A stretch of 64,000 bases of DNA, from positions 1-64,000 of the forward strand of contig CANNQP010000017.1 in NCBI GenBank assembly GCA_947507875.1. The letters run 5' to 3'. The DNA is from Verrucomicrobiaceae bacterium (GTDB lineage Bacteria > Verrucomicrobiota > Verrucomicrobiia > Verrucomicrobiales > Verrucomicrobiaceae). Positions 9,416 to 19,588 of the stretch are shown in pieces. Position 1 is the stretch's first letter, and every line of letters starts with the position of its first letter. Under the pieces are notes generated by a model. The model worked only from the letters and a program-made list of their open reading frames with translations, was not told where the DNA came from and did not search any database. Position numbers and translations under genes: made by a program.

Positions 9416-10867
9416 CTATTGTTTCGCTTTTGGTGGCATGGCCTGAGGTGCGGCCTCGGGCGCATGAGAAGCTTGAGAAGCTGGTTCTTGTGAAGTCGTG
9501 GATTTGGATGTTGCCTGAAAAGACTCAAAAAGCAGCGCACCTTTTAGCGCATCGACTGCACGCTCCAGCTGCTTATCGCCCAGCGTTGCAAGCTCAAGGG
9601 CTGCTGCTTCACCCGTCCCATGCTGAGCTCGCCATCGGCTGATGCGCTGTTCGTCTTCGATTTCCAACGAGGAAACAATGTCCGGCACGACCCCCTGCTC
9701 ATGGATCGTGCGGTGGCTCGGGGTGTAATATTTAGCGATGGTGAGCCTCATGGCTGCGCCATTTTGCATCGGCATGATGCTTTGCACACTGCCCTTCCCA
9801 AAGCTGGTCGTGCCCACAACAATCGCGCGTCTTAGATCTTGCAAGGCACCCGCCGTGATCTCGGCAGCACTCGCACTGGCATGATTGATGAGGACCGCCA
9901 TCGGGTAGCGCCGATGCCGCTTACCTTCCCGAGGCGGCGTTCGATAGGGCGGCGGATTTTGGGCAGCCTGGCGCCCTTCCGTGGTCACCACCATGGTCCC
10001 TTCCGGCAAAAATTCACCACAAACCGCCACGGCACTGTCCAGTAACCCGCCAGGGTTGTTCCGCACATCCAGCACAAGAGCCTGCATCCCTTGTTTTTCC
10101 AACTGATCTAGTTCTTGACTCAAATCCCGTGGAGTCGCCTGCGTGAACTGAGATATGCGCACATAGCCTATTTTGAAGTTACCTGCCAGTTTGGGGGTAA
10201 AAAGCAGCGCATCATGCACCGAGGTCTCGGTGAGTGTCTCACGCACTAGCTTGAACTCAAGAAACTGGCGAGTCGAAGGCCGACGCACCGTCAACTTCAG
10301 CGTCTCTCCCGCTCGACCAGACAGCAACTGGATCACCTCCGCCACACCCACACTTTCCGTCAACACCTCATTGATCCTCACCATTTGATCCCCCGGCAGT
10401 ATCCCTGCCCTGGCCGCTGGTCCATCTTCACGGGCACTCACGATGGTCAACACCCCCTCACGCAGCACCACCCCGATGCCCACTCCCTCGGACTCATCGG
10501 CCTGCTCGCGCTGCATGTCCTCAAATAAGATCTTCCCCATGTATTCGCAGTGTGGATCAAGCTTCCTGAGCATCCCTTCAAGAGCTCCCTCCACTAGCTT
10601 TTCGTAACTAATCTGGGACTCATCGACATAACTCTGCCGGATGGTTTCCATCACTCGGGTGAATAGCTCCATCTGCCGATAAGCATCCTGAGGCAAAGCT
10701 GCTGCAGCTGGGCTAGCCAGCGTGGTATTGGCCACACTTGAACCAGGTTGGGTCGGCTTCAAAGCTGGTGCCGTGGAGTTTCCTTGAGGTGCGGCAGGTA
10801 TAGGCTTTTCCGCACTGCTGGCCGAAGCCGCAGCCATGATCATCCAAGAAACCAGAGTCCGGTGCAT
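9416..10867 (-). CDS. S41 family (C-terminal processing) peptidase with PDZ domain
   Basis: DPHCEYMG, PDZ GILPGDQMVRINEVLT, DVRNNPGGLLDSAV, ASASAAEITAGALQD, GTTSFGKGSVQ. Confidence 0.92.
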   Translation of the reverse strand: MHRTLVSWMIMAAASASSAEKPIPAAPQGNSTAPALKPTQPGSSVANTTLASPAAAALPQDAYRQMELFTRVMETIRQSYVDESQISYEKLVEGALEGMLRKLDPHCEYMGKILFEDMQREQADESEGVGIGVVLREGVLTIVSAREDGPAARAGILPGDQMVRINEVLTESVGVAEVIQLLSGRAGETLKLTVRRPSTRQFLEFKLVRETLTETSVHDALLFTPKLAGNFKIGYVRISQFTQATPRDLSQELDQLEKQGMQALVLDVRNNPGGLLDSAVAVCGEFLPEGTMVVTTEGRQAAQNPPPYRTPPREGKRHRRYPMAVLINHASASAAEITAGALQDLRRAIVVGTTSFGKGSVQSIMPMQNGAAMRLTIAKYYTPSHRTIHEQGVVPDIVSSLEIEDEQRISRWRAQHGTGEAAALELATLGDKQLERAVDALKGALLFESFQATSKSTTSQEPASQASHAPEAAPQAMPPKAKQ

Positions 10868-11266
10868 TCAGCGATTTTGCATCAAATGAAGCACTTGCAC
10901 AGATGAAATTGAAGCAGAAGCCCATCAGGGCATTGACACCAAACACCAATCCACCCCCCAGAGTGGCTGATGGCGATAGCTTCGAGCACAACCGTTGCAT
11001 TGACTCATTCGCCCTTTACTTTGGATAGCAATCCTTTTGATGACAACAGCTAGAATAACCAAAGGTTGCGCTTATTGACTTCATCTTGAGCAGAACGGCC
11101 CCACAGACTGTCACGAAGTGCCCGGTGCCCTTGATTTCATGAAGGCGTCCCTACCATGAAATCGACGCCATGCCTCATTCATGGAACTCTCCGACGCCAA
11201 GCTGAAGAAAAAACAATTCGCGGTTGCAAGCGCGTCAGCCTGGGGCAGAGTGAGCTCCCAATAAAT

Positions 11267-11343
<77 letters not shown>

Positions 11344-11349
11344 ATTTCA

Positions 11350-11385
11350 AGCCCTTGTAAATCTTTGATTTACAAGGGCTTTTTG
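11350..11385 (+). terminator. Rho-independent-like terminator after tRNA-fMet
   Basis: AGCCCTTGTAAATC-ttt-GATTTACAAGGGCT followed by TTTT: perfect 14-bp stem. Confidence 0.85.
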
Positions 11386-11489
11386 TTAATCTGAAACTTA
11401 GTGCCCCAAAGCAGGCCGGTCTCCCATAGCGATCCAAAGCTTGGGGTGGTCTTGACACTTCTGCTTGAACTAGGCAGGCTCGCACATCC

Positions 11490-12044
11490 ATGAAACTCAT
11501 CTTTCTAGCGTCGCTACTCGCTGTACTTTCTTGCCAGATAGGACACGCACAAAACAATAACAATGGCGGCGGAACGACGGGGCCGACACAGACCAAGGCT
11601 GTCCCAGAAGAGTTTTATCAAAATGGGGTCTGGACAGGCTCCCTTCGTGGCGGGCGTTACATGGTAAAATGCTCACAAATCATCGCCCTATCCAAGCATG
11701 AATACGTGGCCGATGGGGCAGCCCGTGTCGTTGAAGTGAATCTGACGCTAAGCTCCAATACATCCGTGCGCTTTTACTTCCTCGAGCCCGTACGACTGGA
11801 AGGCGGTGGAACCATCGCGGCTGGGCAGCAGGCGATCGACAAGGCACGACAGATGGTGCAAGAGGCGGCTAGCCGGATCTCCCCAACGTTGACTGAGCCC
11901 AAGGTGGTCAAAACTTACCCCAGCTCGACCCATGCACATACGGTTGAATTCGTGCTCCGTCAGGAAAGTCGCCTGAACTCTCTCTTCGATAGCCTTGAAG
12001 GAGCTTTTCGTGATCCTGGAAACAAACACTTCTGGCGCGAATGA
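11490..12044 (+). CDS. Hypothetical secreted protein
   Basis: Signal peptide MKLIFLASLLAVLSCQIGHAQ; downstream of the terminator, upstream of rnhA. Confidence 0.6.
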   Translation: MKLIFLASLLAVLSCQIGHAQNNNNGGGTTGPTQTKAVPEEFYQNGVWTGSLRGGRYMVKCSQIIALSKHEYVADGAARVVEVNLTLSSNTSVRFYFLEPVRLEGGGTIAAGQQAIDKARQMVQEAASRISPTLTEPKVVKTYPSSTHAHTVEFVLRQESRLNSLFDSLEGAFRDPGNKHFWRE

Positions 12045-12105
12045 TGGACTTGTACCTCGCCACGGCATCTGAGCTTTGGACTTCAAGCCTTCTCTTCCTC
12101 CCTAC

Positions 12106-12603
12106 ATGACGCAGGTGACCATTTACACGGATGGCGCGTGCTCTGGAAACCCAGGTCCAGGAGGCTATGGAGCACTGCTTCAGAGTGGTCGGCACTGCAA
12201 AGAGTTGTCCGCGGGTTATCGACGCACCACGAACAATCGCATGGAATTGATGGCCGTCATCGCTGCTCTGCGTGTGCTAAATCGGACATGCCAGATCGTG
12301 CTTTATTCTGACTCCAGGTATGTCGTCGATGCGATCGAGAAAGGCTGGGCACACAATTGGCGCTCACGTGGCTGGATCAAGGCAGACAAGCAGCGCGCGC
12401 AGAATTCAGACCTTTGGGCTGAGGCGCTTGAGCTTCTAGCTCGACATCAGGTGCGACTGGTGTGGGTCAAAGGCCATGCCGACAACGAAGGCAACAATCG
12501 TTGCGATCAATTGGCTGTTGCTGCGGCTCAAGGATCTTCTCTTCTCGTGGATGCTGGCTTCGAAGCGGTGAAATCACATCTTCCCTCCCTGCTCGGTCTC
12601 TGA
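12106..12603 (+). CDS. rnhA: Ribonuclease HI
   Basis: YTDGACSGNPGPGGYGALL, TTNNRMELMAVIAAL, YSDSRYVVDAI, WVKGHADNEGNNRCDQLA. Confidence 0.95.
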   Translation: MTQVTIYTDGACSGNPGPGGYGALLQSGRHCKELSAGYRRTTNNRMELMAVIAALRVLNRTCQIVLYSDSRYVVDAIEKGWAHNWRSRGWIKADKQRAQNSDLWAEALELLARHQVRLVWVKGHADNEGNNRCDQLAVAAAQGSSLLVDAGFEAVKSHLPSLLGL

Positions 12604-12621
12604 ATGGAGGTTGATGCGGGT

Positions 12622-13422
12622 TTAAGCTATCTTTACGACGCCGACGGTAACATTATCCTGACGTTCGTTATTCACTCGACGAATGGCAAAGAGAATCGCT
12701 TCCGCAATGTTATCCGCCGTGGTCTGGCAACCAAAACTAAGCAGTTCTTCGAGAGCCTTGTGCTCTAAGGTAAAAATGCCATCGCTCGCAGCGATGATGA
12801 TGTCTCCGGGTTGTAGCTCGGTCGGGTGCTCGGGCAAATCCACGAGAGCAAGAGGATAGCCTAGCACTGCACTTTGAAGCGTGTGGCGCTCGGGATGACG
12901 AGCTGCCTCTTCTGGCGTCATGAGGCCTTGGCGCACGCGATTTTCTAAAATGGGGGTCAGGGAATGATCTGCATTGAGACGCATGAGCTGGCCGTTGCGA
13001 TGCAGAAAGAGCGGCGAATCCCCCACGCTGATCCATTCCATCCGTCGATGCGAGATGCGCACCGATAGCATCGTGGTACCCATCGGTGGAGCGACACTGG
13101 GCATGCGGGCTGTAATGAGGCCGATGGTTTCATTCGCTGCATCAAGAGCACTTCGCAGGCGAAAAGCCGGACTGCCCTGCTGTTCATGAAAAGCACGCAC
13201 GAAGGCATTCACGGCGATGTAACTCGCCACATTACCTCCGGCATGAGCCCCAAGCCCATCCCCAACCACCAAAAGCAACCGCTGAAGCGAGGGCTCTCCT
13301 GGTTCGGCAGCATCAGCGTAAGCGTAGTAGTCCTCTTGATTTTCCCTTTTGCCCCGATACTGCCTAGCAGAGAAATCTTGCTCCTGCACAAAAGGCGGAG
13401 AGTAGATGGCAGCATCAGGCAT
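12622..13422 (-). CDS. PP2C-family serine/threonine phosphatase
   Basis: KRENQEDYYAY, VGDGLGAHAGGNVAS, DGIFTL, DNVTVGVVKI. Confidence 0.88.
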   Translation of the reverse strand: MPDAAIYSPPFVQEQDFSARQYRGKRENQEDYYAYADAAEPGEPSLQRLLLVVGDGLGAHAGGNVASYIAVNAFVRAFHEQQGSPAFRLRSALDAANETIGLITARMPSVAPPMGTTMLSVRISHRRMEWISVGDSPLFLHRNGQLMRLNADHSLTPILENRVRQGLMTPEEAARHPERHTLQSAVLGYPLALVDLPEHPTELQPGDIIIAASDGIFTLEHKALEELLSFGCQTTADNIAEAILFAIRRVNNERQDNVTVGVVKIA

Positions 13423-13445
13423 GGCAGCGAAATCCTAGCATGAGG

Positions 13446-14642
13446 TCATTCGTAGGAAAATCGAAAGATGGTGGTGTGTAGATAAGTCTCACCGGGACGC
13501 AAAGTAGCGCTGGGGAACTGCGGTTTATTGGGGCTATCGGGAAACTTTTGGGTCTCTAGACAAAAGCCATGCCGCTTGGCATACACATGGCCCGATTTAC
13601 CTACCGTACCTTTCAGGTGATTGCCTGTGTAAAGCTGAACGCCAGGATCCGTCGTGTGCACTTCCATGATGCGGCCACTTTTCGGCTCGCGGACACGGGC
13701 GGCGAGTTTCATGCCCGAACCATTCAACACATAGTTGTGATCGTAACCGAGACCTTGCTGCAAAGGCTTAAAGGGAGCTTCGATGCGATCTCCGATCAGA
13801 TGTGGTTGGGTGAAATCCAATGCCGTTCCCACAAGATTTTCCAGTTCCCCCGTGGGAATGAGGTCGTTATCCGTCGCTGTGAAACGATCTGCAGGAATCA
13901 TGACCTCATGCCCCAACACATCACCACTGCCCTCACCCGCTAGATTAAAGTAACTGTGATTCGTCAAGTTCACCACCGTCGGTTTATCTGTGGTGGCTCG
14001 GTAATCGATGCGCAAGGCACCTTCCTCCGTAAGGGTGTAAGTGACGGTGCAATCAAGCTTCCCTGGAAAGCCCTCTTCACCATCCTCACTGGTATAGCTC
14101 AGCTCCAGAGCCTGTGCCGTTTGATCAATCCGAGGCTTCCAGACTTTTTGATCAAAGGCAACTCGACCTCCGTGGATATGGTTTTTCCCAGAATTAGCAG
14201 TCACCTGATACTCTGCCCCATCCAGCATGAATGCAGCACCGCCGATGCGATTGGCATAGCGTCCGGTGATACAGCCAAAATGAGGATGCTTGCCCAAGTA
14301 AGGCTCCAGAGAATCAAAACCGAGCACGATATCCGAGAGCTTTCCTGCCCGATCCGGCACCTTCAGCGAGACGATGATGCCACCCCAGTCCGTGATGCGT
14401 GCCTCCATGCCGCGACGGTTGCGCAGCGTATGAAGCATGACGGGCTCACCCATCGGAGATTTTCCCCAGGGCTCGGAGGTAATGGTGGCATGGCTGGAAA
14501 GGAGGGACATGGCAAAAAGGCAAAAGGCGATGACGCAGGGTTTCATGAAAAGGCGGTGTGACTGTCGTCCGTCTGGGCTAGTTCTCAGATCACCGCGCGG
14601 CAGACAAGACAAAAAATATGTCTCCATAGAATCGCCAGGCAC
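13446..14642 (-). CDS. galM: Aldose 1-epimerase (mutarotase), secreted; mature start probably near MKPCVIAFCLFAMSLLSSHA
   Basis: GRYANRIGGAAFMLDG, NHIHGG, TNHSYFNLAG, LETQKFPDSPN motifs. Confidence 0.88.
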   Translation of the reverse strand: MPGDSMETYFLSCLPRGDLRTSPDGRQSHRLFMKPCVIAFCLFAMSLLSSHATITSEPWGKSPMGEPVMLHTLRNRRGMEARITDWGGIIVSLKVPDRAGKLSDIVLGFDSLEPYLGKHPHFGCITGRYANRIGGAAFMLDGAEYQVTANSGKNHIHGGRVAFDQKVWKPRIDQTAQALELSYTSEDGEEGFPGKLDCTVTYTLTEEGALRIDYRATTDKPTVVNLTNHSYFNLAGEGSGDVLGHEVMIPADRFTATDNDLIPTGELENLVGTALDFTQPHLIGDRIEAPFKPLQQGLGYDHNYVLNGSGMKLAARVREPKSGRIMEVHTTDPGVQLYTGNHLKGTVGKSGHVYAKRHGFCLETQKFPDSPNKPQFPSATLRPGETYLHTTIFRFSYE

Positions 14643-14655
14643 TCATGCCGCAGAC

Positions 14656-15702
14656 TCACTTCTTGGGAGGCGCGGGCGGCAGCCAAGCTTCGGGAGCACC
14701 TGCTTTCTGCAGGACATCTCTCAAGATGATCGGGCGGCCTTGCTGACGTTTACTTTCCTGGGCAGCTTCCATGAAGGCATAGATTTCCAGCGTCTGACGT
14801 GCCGTGAGAGGAGGCTGGCGCGTTTGGAAGAATTTGATAATCTCACGCAGAAGCGGGGTGTAATCGCCTTGGCTGGCCTGCTCGGTGATCTTTTCTTGGC
14901 CGAAGCGGATCAACTTGTAGTCCGTCGAGCCCATGGGCAGCGTGTGCAGGGCATAAAGCGTACCGAGGCGACCACCTTCCCACAGTCCCGTCACCACGGA
15001 GACATCCGGCGCTGAGGTGCGCTCGACGGAAAGGCATCCCGAGCCCATGACGGTGAAGAGAGCCTCTGCGCTGTGAATCCCATAAAAAAAGAGATCGGGA
15101 TGATGAGGTAGCACGGGCGCAGGCCCATAAGACAATGCGGCACGCGCCGCTAGTTTCTCCGAGTTAGCCACCTCGACGACTCCAGGCCACCAGCGGGTCG
15201 CTGAGGCACTCAGAAGCGGGACCTTGGCAGCCTCAGCCAGCTTGTAGATCTCCACGGCGTCCTTCAGGCTTGCGGCGACAGGCTTGTCGAGGAACAAAGG
15301 CTTGCCGCAGACGATGACCTGCTTGGCCTGGTCCAAATGCGGGCGACCATCAACGCTAAGGATCATCACAGCATCTGTCGCGGCACAGACCTCGGCGATG
15401 CTGCCCAGCATCTTAACGCCAAACTTATCCCGCAACGTGGCAGTAAAGCCTTCGATGCGCGAGCTACTCTCTGGCAAATCAGGGCTGGCGCAGGGAAAGG
15501 CGGCCACGACACGCGCTCCTGGCACATGGTTGGGGTTGGCAGGATCATTCAAGCGCAGAGTAAACTGCTCGCTATGGGAAGTATCCAGCCCGATAAGGCC
15601 AATGCGAAGATTATCAGCCATGGCAGAGACGGTGGGCAAAAAGGCCAGCCAAAAGAAGTAGAAAAAATGAAATCTCTGAAAAAACATGGGCCACACAAAC
15701 AA
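14656..15702 (-). CDS. Gfo/Idh/MocA family oxidoreductase-like protein
   Basis: RIGLIGLDTSHSEQF N-terminus; CGKPLFLDKPVAASLKDAVEIYKLAEAAKVPLLSASATRW. Confidence 0.78.
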   Translation of the reverse strand: MFVWPMFFQRFHFFYFFWLAFLPTVSAMADNLRIGLIGLDTSHSEQFTLRLNDPANPNHVPGARVVAAFPCASPDLPESSSRIEGFTATLRDKFGVKMLGSIAEVCAATDAVMILSVDGRPHLDQAKQVIVCGKPLFLDKPVAASLKDAVEIYKLAEAAKVPLLSASATRWWPGVVEVANSEKLAARAALSYGPAPVLPHHPDLFFYGIHSAEALFTVMGSGCLSVERTSAPDVSVVTGLWEGGRLGTLYALHTLPMGSTDYKLIRFGQEKITEQASQGDYTPLLREIIKFFQTRQPPLTARQTLEIYAFMEAAQESKRQQGRPIILRDVLQKAGAPEAWLPPAPPKK

Positions 15703-15716
15703 GGTGGAATGAGGTT

Positions 15717-16814
15717 CTAATTCAGCGGCTCCAACTCGGGCAGCAAGAAGATACCGTCTTTGCGGATCAGTTTACCGTCGAACCAAATCTCACCACCGCC
15801 ATAGTCAGGGCGTTGGATATTGACCAAATCCCAGTGCACTTGACTCCGATTGCCATTGTCCGCGATGCCTTCGTAGGCCTGACCTGGCGTGAAGTGGAAG
15901 CTGCCTGCGATCTTTTCATCGAAGAGAATGTCGCGCATCGGCTCGCGAATCTCCCGATTGAAGCCAATCGCGAATTCGCCGATGTAACGAGCACCCTCAT
16001 CACTATCGAAGATTTTGTTAATCGCCGCCGTGTTATTCGAAGTGGCGTTGATGATCTTGCCTTTGGAAAACTCAAGCTTAACCTGATCGAAAGCTATTCC
16101 CTGGTAAATCGTCGGGGCATTGTAGCTAATCACTCCTTCGACGCTGTCTTTCACAGGAGCACTGAAGACCTCACCATCGGGAATGTTATGCCGCCCGCCA
16201 CAGACGATGGACTTCAAGCCTTTCAGGCTAAAGCGGAGGTCAGTTCCAGGGCCAAGGATGTGCACGTCCTTGGTGCGATCCATCAGCTTCTTCAGCTGAT
16301 TCATGGCAGGGATGAGCGCGGCGTAGTCGAGCAGGCAGACTTTGAAAAAGAAATCCTCAAAGCTCTGCGTGCTCATGCCTGCCTGCTGGGCCATCGCACT
16401 CGTGGGCCAGCGCAGCACGCACCAGCGTGTGTTGTTCACCCGCTCATTCATGAAGGGCCGCATCCTCGCCATCACCATCTTCATCTTCTCTGCTGGGACA
16501 TCACTGTTTTCCGTGATGTTATTGCTGCCGCGCACGGCGATGTAGCAATCCATTTTTTTCATCAGTTCCAGCTGATGCTCGGCGATGACATCATACTGAG
16601 CCCCCGTGGCGTGCAGCATCATTTCGCGAGTCACCGTGGTATCATGCAGATGAATGAGGGGATGCGCCTTGGCGTGGACGACAGCTCGAATCATAGCCTG
16701 GGCGACGGAGGCAGGGACATCAAAGCAATCGATCCACACATAGTCTCCTTTTTTGACCTGTGTGGAATAGCTGACGAGCGTGCGTGCAAGTTGGTCGATG
16801 CGGGGGTCGTGCAT
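15717..16814 (-). CDS. Aminopeptidase, thermophilic metalloprotease (M29) family
   Basis: Acid/His-rich C-terminal half (GARYIGEFAIGFN, GIADNGNRSQVHWDLV, GEIWFDGKLIRKDG) as in M29 aminopeptidases. Confidence 0.82.
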   Translation of the reverse strand: MHDPRIDQLARTLVSYSTQVKKGDYVWIDCFDVPASVAQAMIRAVVHAKAHPLIHLHDTTVTREMMLHATGAQYDVIAEHQLELMKKMDCYIAVRGSNNITENSDVPAEKMKMVMARMRPFMNERVNNTRWCVLRWPTSAMAQQAGMSTQSFEDFFFKVCLLDYAALIPAMNQLKKLMDRTKDVHILGPGTDLRFSLKGLKSIVCGGRHNIPDGEVFSAPVKDSVEGVISYNAPTIYQGIAFDQVKLEFSKGKIINATSNNTAAINKIFDSDEGARYIGEFAIGFNREIREPMRDILFDEKIAGSFHFTPGQAYEGIADNGNRSQVHWDLVNIQRPDYGGGEIWFDGKLIRKDGIFLLPELEPLN

Positions 16815-17019
16815 GATCGGTTATAAACGTGGGCTGCTTCCAGGGTAAATCGGTTTTTCGCAAAGGAATCCGAAGGATTTGGGTGGGCAGAATCTTTGCG
16901 CTCGAGAGGTTTTCCACAAAGCCATCCCTGGCTTTTGAATAAAGAAGTTGAGGAAGATGAAAAAACCTTTTGCGCATCGTCGAAGTCCTGCCATCATCCG
17001 CGCCCCTTCGACATGGCAA

Positions 17020-17095
17020 GGCTTGGTAGCTCAGTCGGTAGAGCAGGGGATTGAAAATCCCCGTGTCGGCGGTTCGATTCCGTCCCAAGCCACCA
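17020..17095 (+). tRNA. tRNA-Phe (GAA), CCA encoded
   Basis: GGCTTGGTAGCTCAGTCGGTAGAGCAGGGGATTGAAAATCCCCGTGTCGGCGGTTCGATTCCGTCCCAAGCCACCA. Confidence 0.95.
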
Positions 17096-17167
17096 TTCGC
17101 AGGTTTTAAAGAGCCATTCCACCCGCTCCGGCTCGCCTGCTGGAGCAGCCCGTCCCCACAAAAGCCG

Positions 17168-17371
17168 ATGAAAGCTGAACTCGTCGAACAAGCCGCCCAG
17201 ATCGTCAAAGATCCCCCGATCCTGATCAACATGGTCTCCAAGCGCGTGAAGCAGCTGAATAGCGGCCGCTCACCCCTCGTGGAGCGTCGTCCAGGCCTAC
17301 GGGATGCTGACCTTGCCTTGCTGGAAATCATCCAGGGCAAGATCAAGCTCGAAGACCTGCAGGGAGACTAA
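17168..17371 (+). CDS. rpoZ: DNA-directed RNA polymerase omega subunit (67 aa)
   Basis: MKAELVEQAAQIVKDPPILINMVSKRVKQLNSGRSPLVE..DLALLEIIQGKI; located before smpB. Confidence 0.82.
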   Translation: MKAELVEQAAQIVKDPPILINMVSKRVKQLNSGRSPLVERRPGLRDADLALLEIIQGKIKLEDLQGD

Positions 17372-17404
17372 TGATCCGCTGGGCGGCCCACTGACCGCCG
17401 CCTT

Positions 17405-17884
17405 ATGAGCAGTAGCAACATCCAGGAGATCGCCACCAACCGCAAGGCGCTGAGAGATTACAACATCTTGCAGCACTACGAAGCTGGAGTGGAACTGAGA
17501 GGCACGGAGGTTAAATCCATTCGCGAGGGTCGCCTCAACATCAGTGATGCCTTCGCCCGTATTGAGCGCGGCGAAGCCTGGATGTACAACCTAGACATCC
17601 AACCTTACGATCGTGCCAACGGATTCACCCAACACGAACCACGCCGCACTCGACGCCTGCTGCTGAACAAACGAGAAATCCTCAAACTCGCCGGAGAAAC
17701 CCAGCAAAAGGGGCTAGCCCTGCCGGTGCTGCGCGCCTACTGGAAAGACGCTCGTGTGAAAATCGAACTCGGCCTCGGACGTGGTCGGGACAAAGGTGAT
17801 CAGCGCGAGGCATTGAAGGAAAAAGAAGCCAAACGTGAAGCGCAAAGAGTTGTCGCTAGATTCAACGATCGTGGTCGCCATTGA
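17405..17884 (+). CDS. smpB: SsrA-binding protein
   Basis: ATNRKALRDYNILQHYEAGVELRGTEVKSIREGRLNISDAFARI; ..LGLGRGRDKGDQREALKEKEAKREAQR. Confidence 0.96.
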   Translation: MSSSNIQEIATNRKALRDYNILQHYEAGVELRGTEVKSIREGRLNISDAFARIERGEAWMYNLDIQPYDRANGFTQHEPRRTRRLLLNKREILKLAGETQQKGLALPVLRAYWKDARVKIELGLGRGRDKGDQREALKEKEAKREAQRVVARFNDRGRH

Positions 17885-18471
17885 GGATGGCGTTGCCTTC
17901 TTGCTCTGACCGAACTATGCAAACGCCACTTATCACCGCCATGGACAAGCATTACATCTGGGACGCCTATTTCGCTGAACTCTTCGATTCCTGCGTGCAG
18001 GAGTATGACGATGGCAACAAGGACTACACGGCCTGGTTCACCGATGAAGATGTAGAGTACCTGCAAGCGATTGGCTGCCGTGAGCGTGAGCTTTTCGACT
18101 TCGTTGAAGACCACTGCGTGTCCGATGGCCAAGATCCCACCGCCACGACCGCCCTGCTCATCACCGCCGTGCGTCGTGACTACTTCCTGACCATTCAGAA
18201 AGGGGTGCCAAGCACACGCATCATCCCTCCCACAGAATTGCCTGCCAAAACCGCAGAGGTCGAAGGCATCGCTTGGTTGCCACGACTGATCGTGAAGGCA
18301 CGTGCCAAGCTACGCGGAGAGATGGACCCCGACACCATGTATGGCTGTGGCGGCGATCGCGCGTTCCTCTCGAAGTATGACATTCACCCTGCTGACTTCC
18401 TCCGCCATGTGTGGGCGGCAGGTGACGATGATGCCAAGATCATCGCTTACGTGAAGTCGCGCCAAGCTTGA
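17881..18471 (+). CDS. DUF5069-like protein (start may be internal, e.g. 17917)
   Basis: GIAWLPRLIVKARAKLRGEMDPDTMYGCGGDRAFLSKYDIHPADFLRHVWAAGDDDAKIIAYV resembles the DUF5069 pattern. Confidence 0.65.
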   Translation: MRMALPSCSDRTMQTPLITAMDKHYIWDAYFAELFDSCVQEYDDGNKDYTAWFTDEDVEYLQAIGCRERELFDFVEDHCVSDGQDPTATTALLITAVRRDYFLTIQKGVPSTRIIPPTELPAKTAEVEGIAWLPRLIVKARAKLRGEMDPDTMYGCGGDRAFLSKYDIHPADFLRHVWAAGDDDAKIIAYVKSRQA

Positions 18472-18489
18472 TGTGGACGACTTACGTCG

Positions 18490-18565
18490 TGGTGGAGCTA
18501 AGGGGATTCGAACCCCTGACCTTCTCATTGCGAACGAGACGCTCTACCAACTGAGCTATAGCCCC
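18490..18565 (-). tRNA. tRNA-Ala (CGC), CCA encoded
   Basis: Reverse complement GGGGCTATAGCTCAGTTGGTAGAGCGTCTCGTTCGCAATGAGAAGGTCAGGGGTTCGAATCCCCTTAGCTCCACCA; G3:U70 alanine identity pair. Confidence 0.95.
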
Positions 18566-18853
18566 GAAAGAATCACGCCGAAGGAATTACAGGGGATTGC
18601 GGGAGTGTCCAACTCAAATTCAGGCTCCTCACTCGATGCCTCGTCTGACAGACACTTTGAGAATCGGGCTAGCTTTGGGGAGGGTTCGAGATCACCTCAA
18701 CATCTTCCTTTACCTTCCACTCGATCCACCGTTCAGGCCAGTGCAGGGACACCCAGGGTAGGCAGACTTGGCCTGCACGATGGAGTCACTTCCCCCTGGA
18801 TTTGATCTTGCTTGTCTGCTGGGATGCGGAACTCTCCGGGCCGCTAGCCCCTC

Positions 18854-19567
18854 ATGATTGCCGTTTTTCCTATGCTGCTCGCTGCTGCCCCACCCTCCCC
18901 TACAGGACTCGCCGCCATCGGAGAATTCCTCGCCACCGGAGGCTACGTCATGCTCATGATTGTGCTCTGCTCGTTCCTCTCCGTCACGATCATGATTTCC
19001 GCTTGGCTACGGCTGCGGGATCATTTGGTGCTGCCGATCAATGTGATGAGCCAGCTCAGATCCCTGCCCAGCTATGCGACCAAAGGTGATATCAAGCCCC
19101 TTCAAGAGTTCTTGGAGCGCGATGATTCTCTGGTGGCCAAGCTAGGCTCACTCGCCATCAGCGGCACCTTTTCTTCGCGCCAAGAGTGCGTGGATACCCT
19201 GACCGCACGGGCCAAGGAAGAACTTCACCATCTGGAGCGCGGCATCCCGATGCTGGAGGTCATGGTCACCGTGGCTCCGCTGCTAGGCCTGCTAGGCACC
19301 ACGGCAGGTCTGGTGGGAATGTTCTCCGCCTTCGGCAGTGAGGCGGGGCCTGACACCACTGAGGTCGCGCGCGAAATTGGTGTAGCGCTACGGTGTACCA
19401 TCGCGGGACTGTTTGTGGCTGTGCCTTCGGTTGTCGCCCACACCTACTTCGTGCGCCGACTCGATACTATCGGCGTGCGGCTGGAATCCATCATGCACGA
19501 GACGATCCAGACTTTCTTCGCCCACTTCGAGGTAAAACGTGGCGGCTCCAGCAGCGAGCGCCCTTGA
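18854..19567 (+). CDS. MotA/TolQ/ExbB proton channel family protein
   Basis: LEVMVTVAPLLGLLGTTAGLVGMFSAF..EIGVALRCTIAGLFVAVPSVVAHTYF. Confidence 0.93.
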   Translation: MIAVFPMLLAAAPPSPTGLAAIGEFLATGGYVMLMIVLCSFLSVTIMISAWLRLRDHLVLPINVMSQLRSLPSYATKGDIKPLQEFLERDDSLVAKLGSLAISGTFSSRQECVDTLTARAKEELHHLERGIPMLEVMVTVAPLLGLLGTTAGLVGMFSAFGSEAGPDTTEVAREIGVALRCTIAGLFVAVPSVVAHTYFVRRLDTIGVRLESIMHETIQTFFAHFEVKRGGSSSERP

Positions 19568-19588
19568 TTTGTCAGCACCGCACCGCCC

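Noticed and set aside
17405-17884. tmRNA (ssrA) next to smpB
   Set aside because: No tRNA-Ala-like ends or tag-peptide reading frame found near smpB; the tRNA-Ala at 18490-18565 is a normal elongator
18490-18565. tRNA-Ala(CGC) as an unusual anticodon
   Set aside because: CGC is a plausible extra isoacceptor in a GC-rich genome; not remarkable without the full tRNA set
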